Shown here: in pieces, positions 1-8,251 of the stretch
Position numbering within the stretch: the first letter of the stretch is position 1
Layout of the letters: every line of letters starts with the position of its first letter
NCBI RefSeq assembly: GCF_007989605.1
Contig: NZ_BJUL01000010.1
Span: forward strand, 62,001-126,000
Reading direction: 5' to 3'
Origin: Vreelandella venusta
Lineage (GTDB): Bacteria > Pseudomonadota > Gammaproteobacteria > Pseudomonadales > Halomonadaceae
Length of the DNA stretch: 64,000 nt
Program-made: the position numbers and the translations under genes
The notes under the pieces: model-generated
Told to the model about the DNA's origin: nothing
Database searches by the model: none
Seen by the model: only the letters and a program-made list of their open reading frames with translations

Positions 1-1035
1 GCAGTTCATGGGTTTGAGCGCCAGTGAACGGCCATCTTCCGTCTGGGTGGTGAACATGTGCTCTTGGTAGTTCTGCCAGTGGCCGGAGGTCTCCCACAAA
101 CCGCGGTCCATCATATCGGGGGTGTTGACCTCGACATAGCCGCTGTTTTGCTGACGGCGGCGCATATAGGCAATCAGTGTCTGTAGCACTCTCCAGCCAT
201 CGGGATGCCAGAAAACGGCGCCTGGAGCTTCCTCTTGAAAGTGGAATAACCCTAGCTGGCGACCTAAGCGGCGATGGTCGCGTTTTTCGGCTTCTTCGAG
301 GCGTTTAAGGTGGGACTTAAGCGCTTTCCGGTCGGCCCATGCGGTGCCATAAATGCGTTGCAACTGAGCATTGCGCGCATCGCCTCGCCAGTAGGCGCCG
401 GAAAGTTTGGTCAGCCGGAAATGTTTCAGAAAACGCGTGTTAGGCACGTGGGGGCCACGGCACATATCCACGTACTCCTGATGAAAGTAGAGCCCTAGAC
501 TCTGTTCATCAGGCATTTCTTCGATCAGCCGCTGCTTGTAGCTTTCACCCCGTTCGCGGAAGATACCCAGCGCTTCGTCTCTTGGCAGGCGTTGTTTGAC
601 GACATCGTACTCCTGATTAATCAGCACTTTCATGCGTGTTTCGATAGCGTCCATATCTTCTGGTGTGAAAGGGCGCTCATAGGCAATGTCGTAATAGAAA
701 CCGTCATCAATGACTGGCCCAACCACCATCTCAGCGTTCGGGTAAAGCTGCTTTACGGCATGCCCGACTAAGTGGGCGCAGGAGTGGCGGATGATCTCCA
801 GCCCTTCGTCGTCGTTGGGCTTGATGACCTGTACCCGTGCATCAGCGGTGATCAGATCACAGGCATCTACTAACTTACCGTTCACACGGCCAGCCAGTGC
901 CTGACGGGCCAAACCAGGGCCAATAGTGGCGGCAATCTCGGCGATACAGGTGGGAGACGTTAGCGTCAGCTGGCGCTCATCCGGCAGGGTGATCGTAAGA
1001 GGCTCTCCGTTAGCGGTAAAGGGCGTGTCGGTCAT
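1..1035 (-). CDS. thrS: Threonyl-tRNA synthetase, N-terminal part (runs off the window)
   Basis: Charges tRNA-Thr in the cytoplasm. The frame starts at an ATG ending at 1035 and continues leftward out of the window, giving the first 345 of roughly 640 residues. In order: a TGS-like domain (about 13-72), an editing domain with HSCAH (84-88) and MCRGPH (191-196), then the start of the class II core, ending in KPMNC, whose Cys matches the first zinc ligand of E. coli ThrRS. It lies 120 bp behind hisI on the same strand, downstream of a Zur-type box. ThrRS and HisI paralogues are both known members of Zur/COG0523 regulons, so this is probably an auxiliary copy. That is inference, because the usual infC-rpmI-rplT neighbours would lie outside the window. 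Confidence 0.93.
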   Translation of the reverse strand, partial: MTDTPFTANGEPLTITLPDERQLTLTSPTCIAEIAATIGPGLARQALAGRVNGKLVDACDLITADARVQVIKPNDDEGLEIIRHSCAHLVGHAVKQLYPNAEMVVGPVIDDGFYYDIAYERPFTPEDMDAIETRMKVLINQEYDVVKQRLPRDEALGIFRERGESYKQRLIEEMPDEQSLGLYFHQEYVDMCRGPHVPNTRFLKHFRLTKLSGAYWRGDARNAQLQRIYGTAWADRKALKSHLKRLEEAEKRDHRRLGRQLGLFHFQEEAPGAVFWHPDGWRVLQTLIAYMRRRQQNSGYVEVNTPDMMDRGLWETSGHWQNYQEHMFTTQTEDGRSLALKPMNC

Positions 1036-1155
1036 GGCGTCGTTCTCGTATTGAATGATGTTATGAGCACAGGCAGGGGCATTAGCGTTTGTTTCGATGT
1101 GAGGCGGTGTTGCGTGAGCTTGGCTGCCAGCAAGAGCTGTTAGGCGGTTTTGATG

Positions 1156-1569
1156 TCAATGGCTCAACGGTGCGGTAATAACCTCAACCGTTTCGTTGCG
1201 GATGGCGTTGTAGAAACAATTGGGCCGCCCGGTGTGGCAGGCTGGTCCGTGCTGATCAACCCGCAGCAGTATCGCGTCGCCGTCGCAGTCTAGTCGCGAC
1301 TCGACCAGCCGCTGGCGATGGCCGGAACTTTCGCCCTTGCGCCACAGAGCCTTCCGCGAGCGTGACCAGTAGCACACTTGGCCAGTCGTTAGCGTTTCGA
1401 GTAACGCCTCGCGGTTCATCCAGGCCAGCATCAGTACCTCACCGCTGTCGTGCTGCTGCGCGATGGCGGTGATCAAGCCGTCGGCGTTCCAGGGAATGGC
1501 ATCAATCACCGCTGCTAGCGGTTGGCGCTCGCCGCGCTTGGCATTCTCTAGCTTCATCCAGATGTTCAT
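1156..1569 (-). CDS. hisI: Phosphoribosyl-AMP cyclohydrolase, stand-alone HisI
   Basis: Opens the ring of phosphoribosyl-AMP in the third step of histidine synthesis. Family motifs are clear: CYWSRSRKALW, ESSGHRQ, the Mg/Zn segment DCDGDA and CHTGRPNCFY; all three expected zinc-ligand cysteines are kept. There is no fused HisE domain and no other his gene nearby. The frame is open to an ATG at 1581, but the ATG at 1569 has GAGAG just upstream and is the better start. It is followed by thrS after 120 bp and preceded by a Zur-type palindrome at 1595-1609. An isolated hisI next to thrS behind a Zur box fits the zinc-starvation paralogue HisI2; the pathway copy should be elsewhere in the genome (inference). 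Confidence 0.9.
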   Translation of the reverse strand: MNIWMKLENAKRGERQPLAAVIDAIPWNADGLITAIAQQHDSGEVLMLAWMNREALLETLTTGQVCYWSRSRKALWRKGESSGHRQRLVESRLDCDGDAILLRVDQHGPACHTGRPNCFYNAIRNETVEVITAPLSH

Positions 1570-1594
1570 TACCGCTCTCATTTCATTTAAATTA

Positions 1595-1609
1595 TGTTAT
1601 AACATAACA
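1595..1609. promoter_or_regulatory. Zur-type operator
   Basis: The 15-mer TGTTATAACATAACA has arms GTTAT and ATAAC around 3 bp and differs by one base from the common gammaproteobacterial Zur core TGTTATAATATAACA. It sits 26 bp upstream of the preferred hisI start and about 70 bp upstream of the adh remnant, so it could repress in either direction when zinc is plentiful. Confidence 0.7.
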
Positions 1610-1677
1610 TAAATGGTGCCTTAGATAGCAAGGTTTGCTGGGAGCCCAGCGCGCTAATACGTCATCCAAACGCGGAG

Positions 1678-1950
1678 ATGATGAAAACACGTGCAGCCAT
1701 TGCCTGGGTACCCAACCGGCCACTAGAAATTGAAGAAATCGCTCTGGAAGGCCCGAAGTGGGGCGAAGTCTTAGTCAGGATTGTTAACACCAGTCTGTGT
1801 CATACGGATATGTTTACGCTATCCGGCAAAGACCCAGAGGGTTTGTTTTGTGTTCTGGGGCATGAGGAGGTGGGCATCGTCGAGGAGCTTGGACATGGGA
1901 TAACTTCGGTAAAACCCGGCGACCAAGTGATTCCACTCTGTTTGGTTTAA
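1678..1950 (+). pseudogene. Truncated class III alcohol dehydrogenase (FrmA/AdhC-like) remnant
   Basis: The 90 residues match the N-terminus of S-(hydroxymethyl)glutathione dehydrogenase: [49 protein letters not shown] and GVTSVKPGD-like text, including the catalytic-zinc Cys and the GHE segment. The family is about 370 residues; here the frame ends right after VIPL, and the next gene's 3' end begins 10 bp later, so roughly three quarters is missing. A residue is also lost in the FPVVLGHE stretch (FCVLGHE here). It cannot be active. The boundary at about 1945 looks like a deletion or recombination junction. The remnant lies next to a Zur box and the full gene would encode a zinc enzyme. Confidence 0.8.
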
Positions 1951-1959
1951 TCCATCCTT

Positions 1960-3141
1960 TTAATCCATCCACTGCCAGGGTGGTTCGTCTAACCATCCCT
2001 GGCCGAGGATAACGGTTTCGCCAAACTCCTTATTTAGAGCAATAGCGTTGCAGGCAGCCTCTTTTTCCAAAGTGGCTACCAAGCGTGGTGCGTGGGAGAC
2101 CACCCATACTTGGGTTGCCCGTGATGCTCGGATGATCAGGCGCCCTAAAGCAGGCAGCAGATCTGGATGCAAACTGGTTTCCGGCTCATTTAGCACTAAT
2201 AGGGAGGGCGGACGAGGGGTGAGTAGCGCTGCCACCAGCAGTAGATAGCGAAGCGTTCCATCGGATAATTCCGACTGATTTAAAGGGCGTAGCAGCCCAT
2301 CCTGAATAAATTGTAATAGGAAGCGGTTACCGGCGTCGGCTGCAAAATTGATGGTTGCACCGGGAAAGGCGTCTTCAATCGCCTCGTATAACGCTTCTCT
2401 GTCGCCAATCTCGTGGATAGTTCGTAATGCAGCCACTAGGCTATGGCCATCGTGATCCAGCACCGGGGTGCGGGTGCCTATCTGTGGTGTTCGGATCATA
2501 GATTGCGGGTCGGTGCGAAACTGATCATAGAAGCGCCAACTACGAATGGTTTGTCGAACCGCGTGAACCTCAGGCACGGCGATGGGGTCACTGATTTCGT
2601 TCAAAATGCTTTCGTGGCTATGAAGATGGGCGTTGTAAACCTGCCATTTACGGCCAGCACGCACCTTCACCACTGGTCCGGCTCGGTCGATCAGGCAACT
2701 GCTGGGGCGGCAGACGTCGCCAGCCCAAATACACTCGCGCTTTATCTCGGGGTCGAACTGAAACATGGAGGGGTCCCCGTAGCCAGCAAACCCCTGTGGC
2801 GCGGGCATTCCCAGTGAAATGGCGTAACCAAAGTCTTCACCCACAAAACCCAGCCTAAGGCGGGAATTGTTTCTCTTGGCAGAGCCTTCAATGGGGGCGG
2901 TGCCATCTTTCATGCTTTTGGTCAGTTTTTCCGGGCCAGCCCATAAGGTGTAGTCAAGCCCGCCTTCCTGGGCAATTGATGAGATCAGATTGCCTTTAGT
3001 TGTCTCTGCCAGTAGCCGCAGCGCTTTATACAGGTTGGATTTTCCACACCCATTGGGCCCGGTCACCACATTGAGATCTGCCAGGGGGGAGACAACGTTT
3101 TTCAAACTGCGATAGTTGGATACGGCAAAGGCGGTAATCAT
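1960..3141 (-). CDS. AAA-type ATPase of the COG4637/RecF-like group
   Basis: A 393-residue cytoplasmic ATPase. It opens with ITAFAVSNYRSLKNV, typical of SMC/RecF-like AAA_21 proteins, followed by Walker A GPNGCGKSN (28-36). Late in the protein come an ABC-signature-like segment (NQSELSDGTLRYL), Walker B LLVLNEPETSLHPD and a switch His in WVVSHAPRL. Walker B has Asn where Asp is more usual before Glu. No nuclease (TOPRIM/OLD) domain follows and there is no partner gene, so a defence role is unsupported; the substrate is unknown. The gene is convergent with the adh remnant and divergent from the DHA2 exporter. Confidence 0.8.
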   Translation of the reverse strand: MITAFAVSNYRSLKNVVSPLADLNVVTGPNGCGKSNLYKALRLLAETTKGNLISSIAQEGGLDYTLWAGPEKLTKSMKDGTAPIEGSAKRNNSRLRLGFVGEDFGYAISLGMPAPQGFAGYGDPSMFQFDPEIKRECIWAGDVCRPSSCLIDRAGPVVKVRAGRKWQVYNAHLHSHESILNEISDPIAVPEVHAVRQTIRSWRFYDQFRTDPQSMIRTPQIGTRTPVLDHDGHSLVAALRTIHEIGDREALYEAIEDAFPGATINFAADAGNRFLLQFIQDGLLRPLNQSELSDGTLRYLLLVAALLTPRPPSLLVLNEPETSLHPDLLPALGRLIIRASRATQVWVVSHAPRLVATLEKEAACNAIALNKEFGETVILGQGWLDEPPWQWMD

Positions 3142-3203
3142 AGGCGCTGAGATCCGCGATAAAAAAGTTTATCTGGCTGCTTTTCTGGAGGGGGGCAGCA
3201 TAC

Positions 3204-3242
3204 GCAGACAAGCGTCTGCCACTTGGTGTGCAAAGTATGCAC
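3204..3242. promoter_or_regulatory. Two short inverted repeats between the ATPase and DHA2 genes
   Basis: GCAGAC-aagc-GTCTGC (3204-3219) is followed 8 bp later by GTGCA-aagta-TGCAC (3228-3242), in the 290-bp divergent region. They could be operators, but there is no family match and chance is possible. Confidence 0.25.
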
Positions 3243-3350
3243 GGTCGTCTGTCTTGGCTGCAATGATATCGGCCGTGGCGCCATGCACTGCTTAGAAAAT
3301 ACGGCCTAGTTTAGGCGAGTGATGGCTTAGAGCACAGGTGATCAATACAG

Positions 3351-3376
3351 TATAATTTATTGACCGACGGTCGGTC
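3351..3376 (+). promoter_or_regulatory. TATAAT -10 element overlapping a TetR-type operator
   Basis: A consensus TATAAT at 3351-3356 is followed by a perfect 7-1-7 palindrome, GACCGAC-g-GTCGGTC (3362-3376), exactly where transcription would start. GACCGAC half-sites of this kind are typical of TetR-family repressors of efflux pumps. The -35 region is poor. No tetR gene is in the vicinity. Confidence 0.6.
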
Positions 3377-3433
3377 GATTTGTATGCTTGAAAAAAGAGC
3401 CCGCAATTTTCTATCTCACCGCAAGGAATTGTC

Positions 3434-4945
3434 ATGCAGCCTTCTCGCCGCTACGGCGCATTGTGCGCTGTTTGTCTTGGAAGCTTTATTGCCACACTTG
3501 ATATCAGCATCGTCAACGTGGCGCTCCCTACCATGCAGATGGCATTGCGCACCGATATCGTAGGGCTGCAGTGGGTCGTTAACGCTTATGCAATCTGCCT
3601 ATCTGGCTTCATGTTGTCTGCGGGCCCAGTAGCGGATAGGTATGGTCAAAAGCGCGCTTGGCTCAGTGGTGTCATCCTGTTTACGCTGGGCTCGGCAGTG
3701 TGCGGCTGGGCACCGTCATTGCCGGTGTTGCTAGTGGGCCGGGCTATCCAGGGAACTGCAGGCGCTTTCCTGATCTGTGGTGCCTTGCCTATTCTTACCT
3801 CTGCTTTTCCCGACCCAAAGGAGCGTTCGCAGGTAATTGGTGCTTGGTCAGCCTCTAATGCCTTAGCGCTAATCCTGGGGCCGTTATGCGGGGGGCTATT
3901 GCTGGATCATTTTGGCTGGCAGAGCATTTTTTTGATTAACCTTCCATTGGGTATCTTGGTCGTTATCCTCGGCATGTACGGCATTACCGAGCGTCAGTAC
4001 CCCGAACACGCTGCACGTGATCCGTTGGGCCAAATTCTTAGTGTGTTAGCCCTGGGTGCACTGGCGTTTGGCATGATTGAGGCAGGGGATAATTTCACAA
4101 TGGGGGGCATTGCATTAATGGTCGCCGCGGTTAGCTTTGCACTGTTCGCGGTGGTAGAAAGTCGAGTAGAGCGGCCTTTACTGCCAATAGCACTACTGCA
4201 GGAGCGCGCTTTCTTAGTGGCGAATTTTGCCTCGTTCATATTGGGATTCTCTTACTACAGCAGCCTGTTCTTTTTCTCGATTTTTCTCCAGCAGATTCAG
4301 CATTGGTCACCTGTTGAGGCTGGCTGGCGCATGATGCCGCAATTTGTCATGACGCTGTGCGTTTCTCTGCTATTCGGAAGATTAAATAAGCTGATTCCTC
4401 TACGGCGGTTAACGGCAGTAGGATACGGCTTCGCTGGGCTTGCTTTGCTATTAATGGCAACGGCTACGGCACAAACACCTTACTGGATTGTAGGGGTATG
4501 GTTTGCGTTACTCGGTGTCGGGGTGGGGCTGGCAGTTCCTGCCACTAGCATTGCCGTGATGAGCCTGGCATCGGCCGAACTATCGGGAGCCGCCTCTGCA
4601 ACAATGAATGCACTCCGCCAAGCTGGCATGACAATTGGTATTGCGCTGCTTGGTACATTAATGAGTGAACGGGCAATTCATGTTTTTGCCTCTGCTTCTG
4701 CCGTAGTTGAGAGAGGAGTTGAACAAGGAGTGGGTAGTGTGGAGCAGATTGCGCGTGAGGCTATTACTCAGCACGTATTCCCCAACACCTCAATCGCTCT
4801 TCAAGACCTTTTTACCCGCGCGATGGAAAGTGGTTTTCATTTGGCAATGTTGTTGGCAGGGCTCGCCTGTTTTGGTGTACTAAGCTTGCTGCTCATGGGT
4901 AATCTTCATGCAGGCCAACGATATAGCCCTAGTTCCAGTCCATAG
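3434..4945 (+). CDS. MFS drug exporter, DHA2 (EmrB/QacA) family
   Basis: A 503-residue inner-membrane proton antiporter, the usual length for a 14-helix DHA2 protein. TM1 carries LGSFIATLDISIVNVALPTM, the DHA2 signature; GPVADRYGQKRAW is motif A and AIQGTAGAFLICGALPIL is motif B/C-like. The start follows a GGAA-containing Shine-Dalgarno. It is a single gene without a membrane-fusion partner, so it probably acts alone across the inner membrane. A TetR-type palindrome overlaps its likely start site, pointing to drug-inducible repression by an unlinked regulator. Substrate cannot be read from sequence. Confidence 0.85.
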   Translation: MQPSRRYGALCAVCLGSFIATLDISIVNVALPTMQMALRTDIVGLQWVVNAYAICLSGFMLSAGPVADRYGQKRAWLSGVILFTLGSAVCGWAPSLPVLLVGRAIQGTAGAFLICGALPILTSAFPDPKERSQVIGAWSASNALALILGPLCGGLLLDHFGWQSIFLINLPLGILVVILGMYGITERQYPEHAARDPLGQILSVLALGALAFGMIEAGDNFTMGGIALMVAAVSFALFAVVESRVERPLLPIALLQERAFLVANFASFILGFSYYSSLFFFSIFLQQIQHWSPVEAGWRMMPQFVMTLCVSLLFGRLNKLIPLRRLTAVGYGFAGLALLLMATATAQTPYWIVGVWFALLGVGVGLAVPATSIAVMSLASAELSGAASATMNALRQAGMTIGIALLGTLMSERAIHVFASASAVVERGVEQGVGSVEQIAREAITQHVFPNTSIALQDLFTRAMESGFHLAMLLAGLACFGVLSLLLMGNLHAGQRYSPSSSP

Positions 4946-5024
4946 ATGACACTGTAACTTCCTCTAGGCGTGTTAATCGCTGTCTCAAGATGGAAACTAC
5001 TCTGTCAGTCCGTATTGCTACCCG

Positions 5025-5552
5025 CTAATGGAAATTAGCAGGGTCGTCGGCAGGGATAAAGGTTGCAGGCTCTGCCACTGGAGGTAGCTGCTTGTTTTCC
5101 AGAGTTGCCAAGGCAATCTTGTAGCAATCCTCGATATGTCGGTTGCCCATGTATTTCATGGCAGTAAAACTAATACTGCCTGCCACAGCGCTGCCAATAA
5201 AGGGAACAAACTTAGAAACACCTTTGGCAGCAACTTTAACGCCCATCTTGTTCAGCAGCGTAATGATTAACGTCTTGGTGATGTATTTTCCGGCTAACTT
5301 GCTTCCCGTATTGGAAATGGCGGTCATCACAAAAAGCTTGGTTTCAGTGTCTAGGCTTTCGATTTGTTCAGGCGATAAACCAAACTGGGCATTAATCTTG
5401 GGAATTATGCGCATCAAGATGGCCACGTCTGAGCCGATATCCAGCCCAGGTATGGGAATAATGGCGGTGCCTGCCGAGATCCCTGCGCTTTTGGTCACCA
5501 TCGAATAGCATGACTTTTTAATAGCGTCGAGTTGTTCCCTTGTCTCAATCAT
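5025..5552 (-). CDS. Uncharacterised protein with DUF697/EcsC-like features
   Basis: A 175-residue protein with two glycine- and alanine-rich hydrophobic stretches: AGISAGTAIIPIPGLDIGSDVAILMRII (about 24-51) and KFVPFIGSAVAGSISFTAMKYMG (about 113-136). The PIPGLDI...LMR and PFIGSAVAG motifs resemble the membrane-associated domain that follows GTPase domains in DUF697 proteins and EcsC-like proteins, but no GTPase domain is present. It starts with MIETREQLDAIKKSC after GGAA and seems monocistronic. Function unknown; membrane association is inferred. Confidence 0.6.
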   Translation of the reverse strand: MIETREQLDAIKKSCYSMVTKSAGISAGTAIIPIPGLDIGSDVAILMRIIPKINAQFGLSPEQIESLDTETKLFVMTAISNTGSKLAGKYITKTLIITLLNKMGVKVAAKGVSKFVPFIGSAVAGSISFTAMKYMGNRHIEDCYKIALATLENKQLPPVAEPATFIPADDPANFH

Positions 5553-5603
5553 GCGGTGTTCCTTTGTTACGATACTGAACTGCGATATTGCAGGGGGCAG
5601 CTT

Positions 5604-6047
5604 TTACGCCGTCACTTCTCCGCATCCCCGCTCGGTGCAGGTGGGTTGGTGGTCATACAGCGTTTGAATGATCTGACAGTTAGCCGCCTTGCCGCCTCGG
5701 CATTGATGCACCACTTGGCGCAGTTCCCCCGCCAGTGCTTGTAAGGCAGCGATGCGTTCTTCTAAGTGTGCTAGATGACGGCTGGCAATATTATCGGCGG
5801 CGGTGCAGTCGGTGTCGGGGTTGTCGGAAAGTGCTAACAACTCCTGGATACTGTGCAGATCTAACCCCAGGCTACGGCCATGGCGGATAAAGCCAATGCG
5901 TTCTAATGCCGCCTGATCATAAGACCGGTAGCCTTGCTCTCCCCGCTGTGGCGGTGCCAGTAATCCCAGCTTTTCATAATGGCGAATGCTTTCCGGCGAG
6001 CATCCGGTTCGGCTGGCAACTTCCCCGATACGATAGTAGCGTTTCAT
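5604..6047 (-). CDS. MerR-family metal-responsive regulator (ZntR/CadR/PbrR type)
   Basis: A 147-residue cytoplasmic activator. The N-terminal winged helix reads YRIGEVASRTGCSPESIRHYEKLGLL, followed by a dimerisation helix. Metal-site cysteines follow the ZntR/CadR pattern: C81 at the head of the long helix, C116 and C124 in HQCRGGKAANC, and a C-terminal C137/C142 pair. This suggests a divalent metal (Zn, Cd or Pb) rather than Hg or Cu. It is transcribed divergently from a metal permease, and the shared promoter has the MerR hallmark 19-bp spacer with a perfect palindrome. It is therefore likely the direct activator of that permease. Confidence 0.88.
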   Translation of the reverse strand: MKRYYRIGEVASRTGCSPESIRHYEKLGLLAPPQRGEQGYRSYDQAALERIGFIRHGRSLGLDLHSIQELLALSDNPDTDCTAADNIASRHLAHLEERIAALQALAGELRQVVHQCRGGKAANCQIIQTLYDHQPTCTERGCGEVTA

Positions 6048-6051
6048 TGGC

Positions 6052-6082
6052 TTGACCCTGTAACGATTACAGGGTTTAGGCT
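6052..6082 (+). promoter_or_regulatory. MerR-type promoter/operator of the metal permease gene
   Basis: A -35 TTGACC (6052-6057) and a -10 TAGGCT (6077-6082) are separated by 19 bp. A perfect 9-3-9 inverted repeat, ACCCTGTAA and TTACAGGGT (6055-6075), fills the spacer. Over-long spacers with a central palindrome are diagnostic of MerR-family activation by DNA untwisting. The promoter reads into the permease at 6121. Confidence 0.85.
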
Positions 6083-6120
6083 AGTCGTTATTCTCTTGAC
6101 TAACAAGTAGGTAACCGACG

Positions 6121-7149
6121 ATGAGTTTGATCAATGAGCTGTTGAGTATTGCGTTAAGTGCCGCGCCTTGGCTGCTGTTGGGGCTGGTGATTGCGGGATT
6201 AATTAAGGCCTTAATGCCCGAGCATCTATTACAGCGTTGGATGGGAGGGCGTGGTCTGGGCAGCATTTTACGCGCAGCGGTGATTGGTATGCCGTTGCCA
6301 TTGTGTTCCTGCGGGGCGATTCCCACCGCGCTGGCGCTGCATCGGGGTGGGGCGGGCCGTGGGCCAACCACGTCTTTCTTGATTAGTACACCCGGCGTTG
6401 GGGTAGATTCAATGCTCATCACCAGTGTGCTCTTGGGCCCATTAATGGCCCTGGCGCGAGTGTTGGGAGCCTTGGTAACTGCCATAGTGACAGGCATTTT
6501 AGTGGGTTTTACCGGCCAAACTGCATTGCCGAAAAGCACCCCTGTTAGCAGCTGCTGTGCATCAAAAGGGGCTGATGATGGCCATGCTCATGCACATGCC
6601 ACTGAGTCGACGGGGGTGATCGCAGGATTAAAGTATGCCTTTAGCGATTTATTGGATGACATCAGTAGCTGGATGTTTGCCGGTTTATTGTTGGCGGGGG
6701 TGCTGGTTACCTTTGTGCCGCCAGAAACCCTGGTAGGTTTTTCGGGTGGCCTGTTGGCACTCATCCTTATGGCGGTCATTGGTATTCCTTTGTATATCTG
6801 TGCTACTGCAGCTACACCGGTTGCCGCTGGCTTGCTATTAGCGGGCATTTCACCGGGGATGGCGTTAGTTTTCCTACTGGCAGGCCCTGTGACGAGCCTA
6901 GCCACCCTGGCTATTCTGCGGCGTGAGTTTGGCAGCCAAGCGTTAGCGGTTTATCTCGTCAGCATTCTGCTGGTGACGGTGCTAATTGGCTGGGTATTTG
7001 ATCAAGGGCTGGCGATGACTGGGTGGGACCCGGTTCAGCAGGCCAATCAAGTTCAGGAGCTGCTACCTGCATCTGTCGAGTGGTTGGCTTTAGGCGCACT
7101 GGTACTGTTCTCTATTCGTCCTATGCGTAAGCGGTTGTTGGGGTTTTAG
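6121..7149 (+). CDS. SO_0444-family Cu/Zn efflux permease
   Basis: A 342-residue inner-membrane permease of the DUF318/ArsP-like group. The core signature GMPLPLCSCGAIPTAL (about 57-70, with a CSC pair at 62-64) and GPTTSFLISTPGVGVDS is that of SO_0444-type Cu/Zn efflux proteins. A cytoplasmic loop between the two membrane halves holds SSCCASKG (143-150) and HAHAHA (155-160), a likely metal-binding stretch. About eight to ten helices are visible. It is divergent from a ZntR/CadR-type MerR gene with a matching operator, which supports a heavy-metal export role; which metal is exported is inference. Confidence 0.82.
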   Translation: MSLINELLSIALSAAPWLLLGLVIAGLIKALMPEHLLQRWMGGRGLGSILRAAVIGMPLPLCSCGAIPTALALHRGGAGRGPTTSFLISTPGVGVDSMLITSVLLGPLMALARVLGALVTAIVTGILVGFTGQTALPKSTPVSSCCASKGADDGHAHAHATESTGVIAGLKYAFSDLLDDISSWMFAGLLLAGVLVTFVPPETLVGFSGGLLALILMAVIGIPLYICATAATPVAAGLLLAGISPGMALVFLLAGPVTSLATLAILRREFGSQALAVYLVSILLVTVLIGWVFDQGLAMTGWDPVQQANQVQELLPASVEWLALGALVLFSIRPMRKRLLGF

Positions 7150-7200
7150 GGGTATAGTGGTCGCTTCCAAGCTAAAATTTACTCACAAGCTCTGCTAAGC

Positions 7201-7956
7201 ATGAAAATATCAAAAGCCGCGCTCTATCGGGAGTTGGCACCAGAGGCCCGTTTACAGTTAGGGCTGTCGGTAACCAATAAAGTCATTTGTGTACTGATTC
7301 TATTGGCAGCGTTGACAGCAATTCTGGAGACGGAACCAACGCTGCGGATGCTTCTACCGTATCTTTTCCCTACGTTGGAAGCTGTATTTGTAGTGATCTT
7401 TATTGTGGAGTATTTGCTGCGGCTGTATGCCATTGGTGAAGATCCCCGTTATCGCGGCTGGAAAGGGCGGTTACGCTATGTATTTTCATTCTGGACTTTG
7501 GTCGATTTATTAGCGATCTTGCCGTATTTTCTGGGATTTATTGCTCAGAACAATGCGTTCTTACTGAGACTGTTGCGCTTAGCGCGCATGCTACGCCTAG
7601 CTAGATTAGGCAGGTTTAGCCAAGCATGGACCGCGCTGGCAGAAGCACTGCAGTCTCGCTCTCACGAACTATGGTTAAGCGCAGGCGTGGCTGTGTTGTT
7701 GTTGCTGTTTTCATCCTGCTGCCTTTATGTGGTGGAGGCAGCAGCTCAGCCAGAAGCGTTTGGTAGTGTGCCCCGGGCGCTTTGGTGGAGTATCGCTACG
7801 CTGACGACGGTAGGCTATGGGGACGTCACGCCAGTAACTGCGGTAGGGAAGTTCTTTGCGGGGTTAACGGCCGTTGCAGGTATCGGCATTATCGCCATGC
7901 CCACTGGCATTTTAGCGGCGGCGTTTAGCGATGCATTTCAGAAGAAACAGAAATAA
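7201..7956 (+). CDS. Voltage-gated-type potassium channel subunit
   Basis: A 251-residue six-helix ion channel. S4 is unmistakable, with Arg at every third position from R123 to R138 (LLRLLRLARMLRLARLGRF), and the pore loop has the K+ selectivity filter TTVGYGD (202-208). No RCK/TrkA-N domain follows S6, so it is a minimal Kv-like channel. It sits 51 bp behind the metal permease on the same strand and may be read through from it, though no functional tie is evident. Its 3' end overlaps an open frame on the opposite strand that is only a remnant. Confidence 0.88.
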   Translation: MKISKAALYRELAPEARLQLGLSVTNKVICVLILLAALTAILETEPTLRMLLPYLFPTLEAVFVVIFIVEYLLRLYAIGEDPRYRGWKGRLRYVFSFWTLVDLLAILPYFLGFIAQNNAFLLRLLRLARMLRLARLGRFSQAWTALAEALQSRSHELWLSAGVAVLLLLFSSCCLYVVEAAAQPEAFGSVPRALWWSIATLTTVGYGDVTPVTAVGKFFAGLTAVAGIGIIAMPTGILAAAFSDAFQKKQK

Positions 7957-8208
7957 GAAAACAGTAACGTTAGGCGCCCTGATATCTCCTGGGTGATGAA
8001 ACATGTATTGATGAAGAGACCGCCCGCCATAGACAATACGCATCCTACCTGGCCACGAAGCTTCAATTCTCCAGCTTGTTATTAGTCCTTCAGCGGCGTA
8101 GTCATAAATCGTTGATACTTTAAGTCCGCTCCTTTTCGCCACCTCGCCCACACTCAATGCCCTTTCCCCAGAGTCTATGCGCTGATCCCTTATTTCTCTT
8201 GACCTCAA
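7912..8208 (-). pseudogene. Degenerate SoxR-like MerR regulator fragment
   Basis: The 98-residue frame has a SoxR-like DNA-binding start (ALSVGEVAKRSGLKVSTIYDY and AEGLITSWR, about residues 17-47), where intact SoxR reads AxxFYExxGLI. After that similarity is lost, and no dimerisation helix or Cys cluster of the iron-sulphur site is found. HHPGDIRAP near residues 71-79 faintly recalls the SoxR C-terminus (CPLRNPGD), so an internal deletion of about 90 codons is likely. The tail runs into the 3' end of the channel gene. It is the only content of the region between the channel and the next MFS gene. Confidence 0.5.
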
Positions 8209-8251
8209 GTTAACTAGAGGTTTTACAGTAAGTGCCGATTCTTATTTAGCA

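Noticed and set aside
1960..3141. AAA ATPase as part of an anti-phage system
   Set aside because: No nuclease, reverse transcriptase, methyltransferase or toxin partner lies beside it, and its domain is the common solitary COG4637 type.
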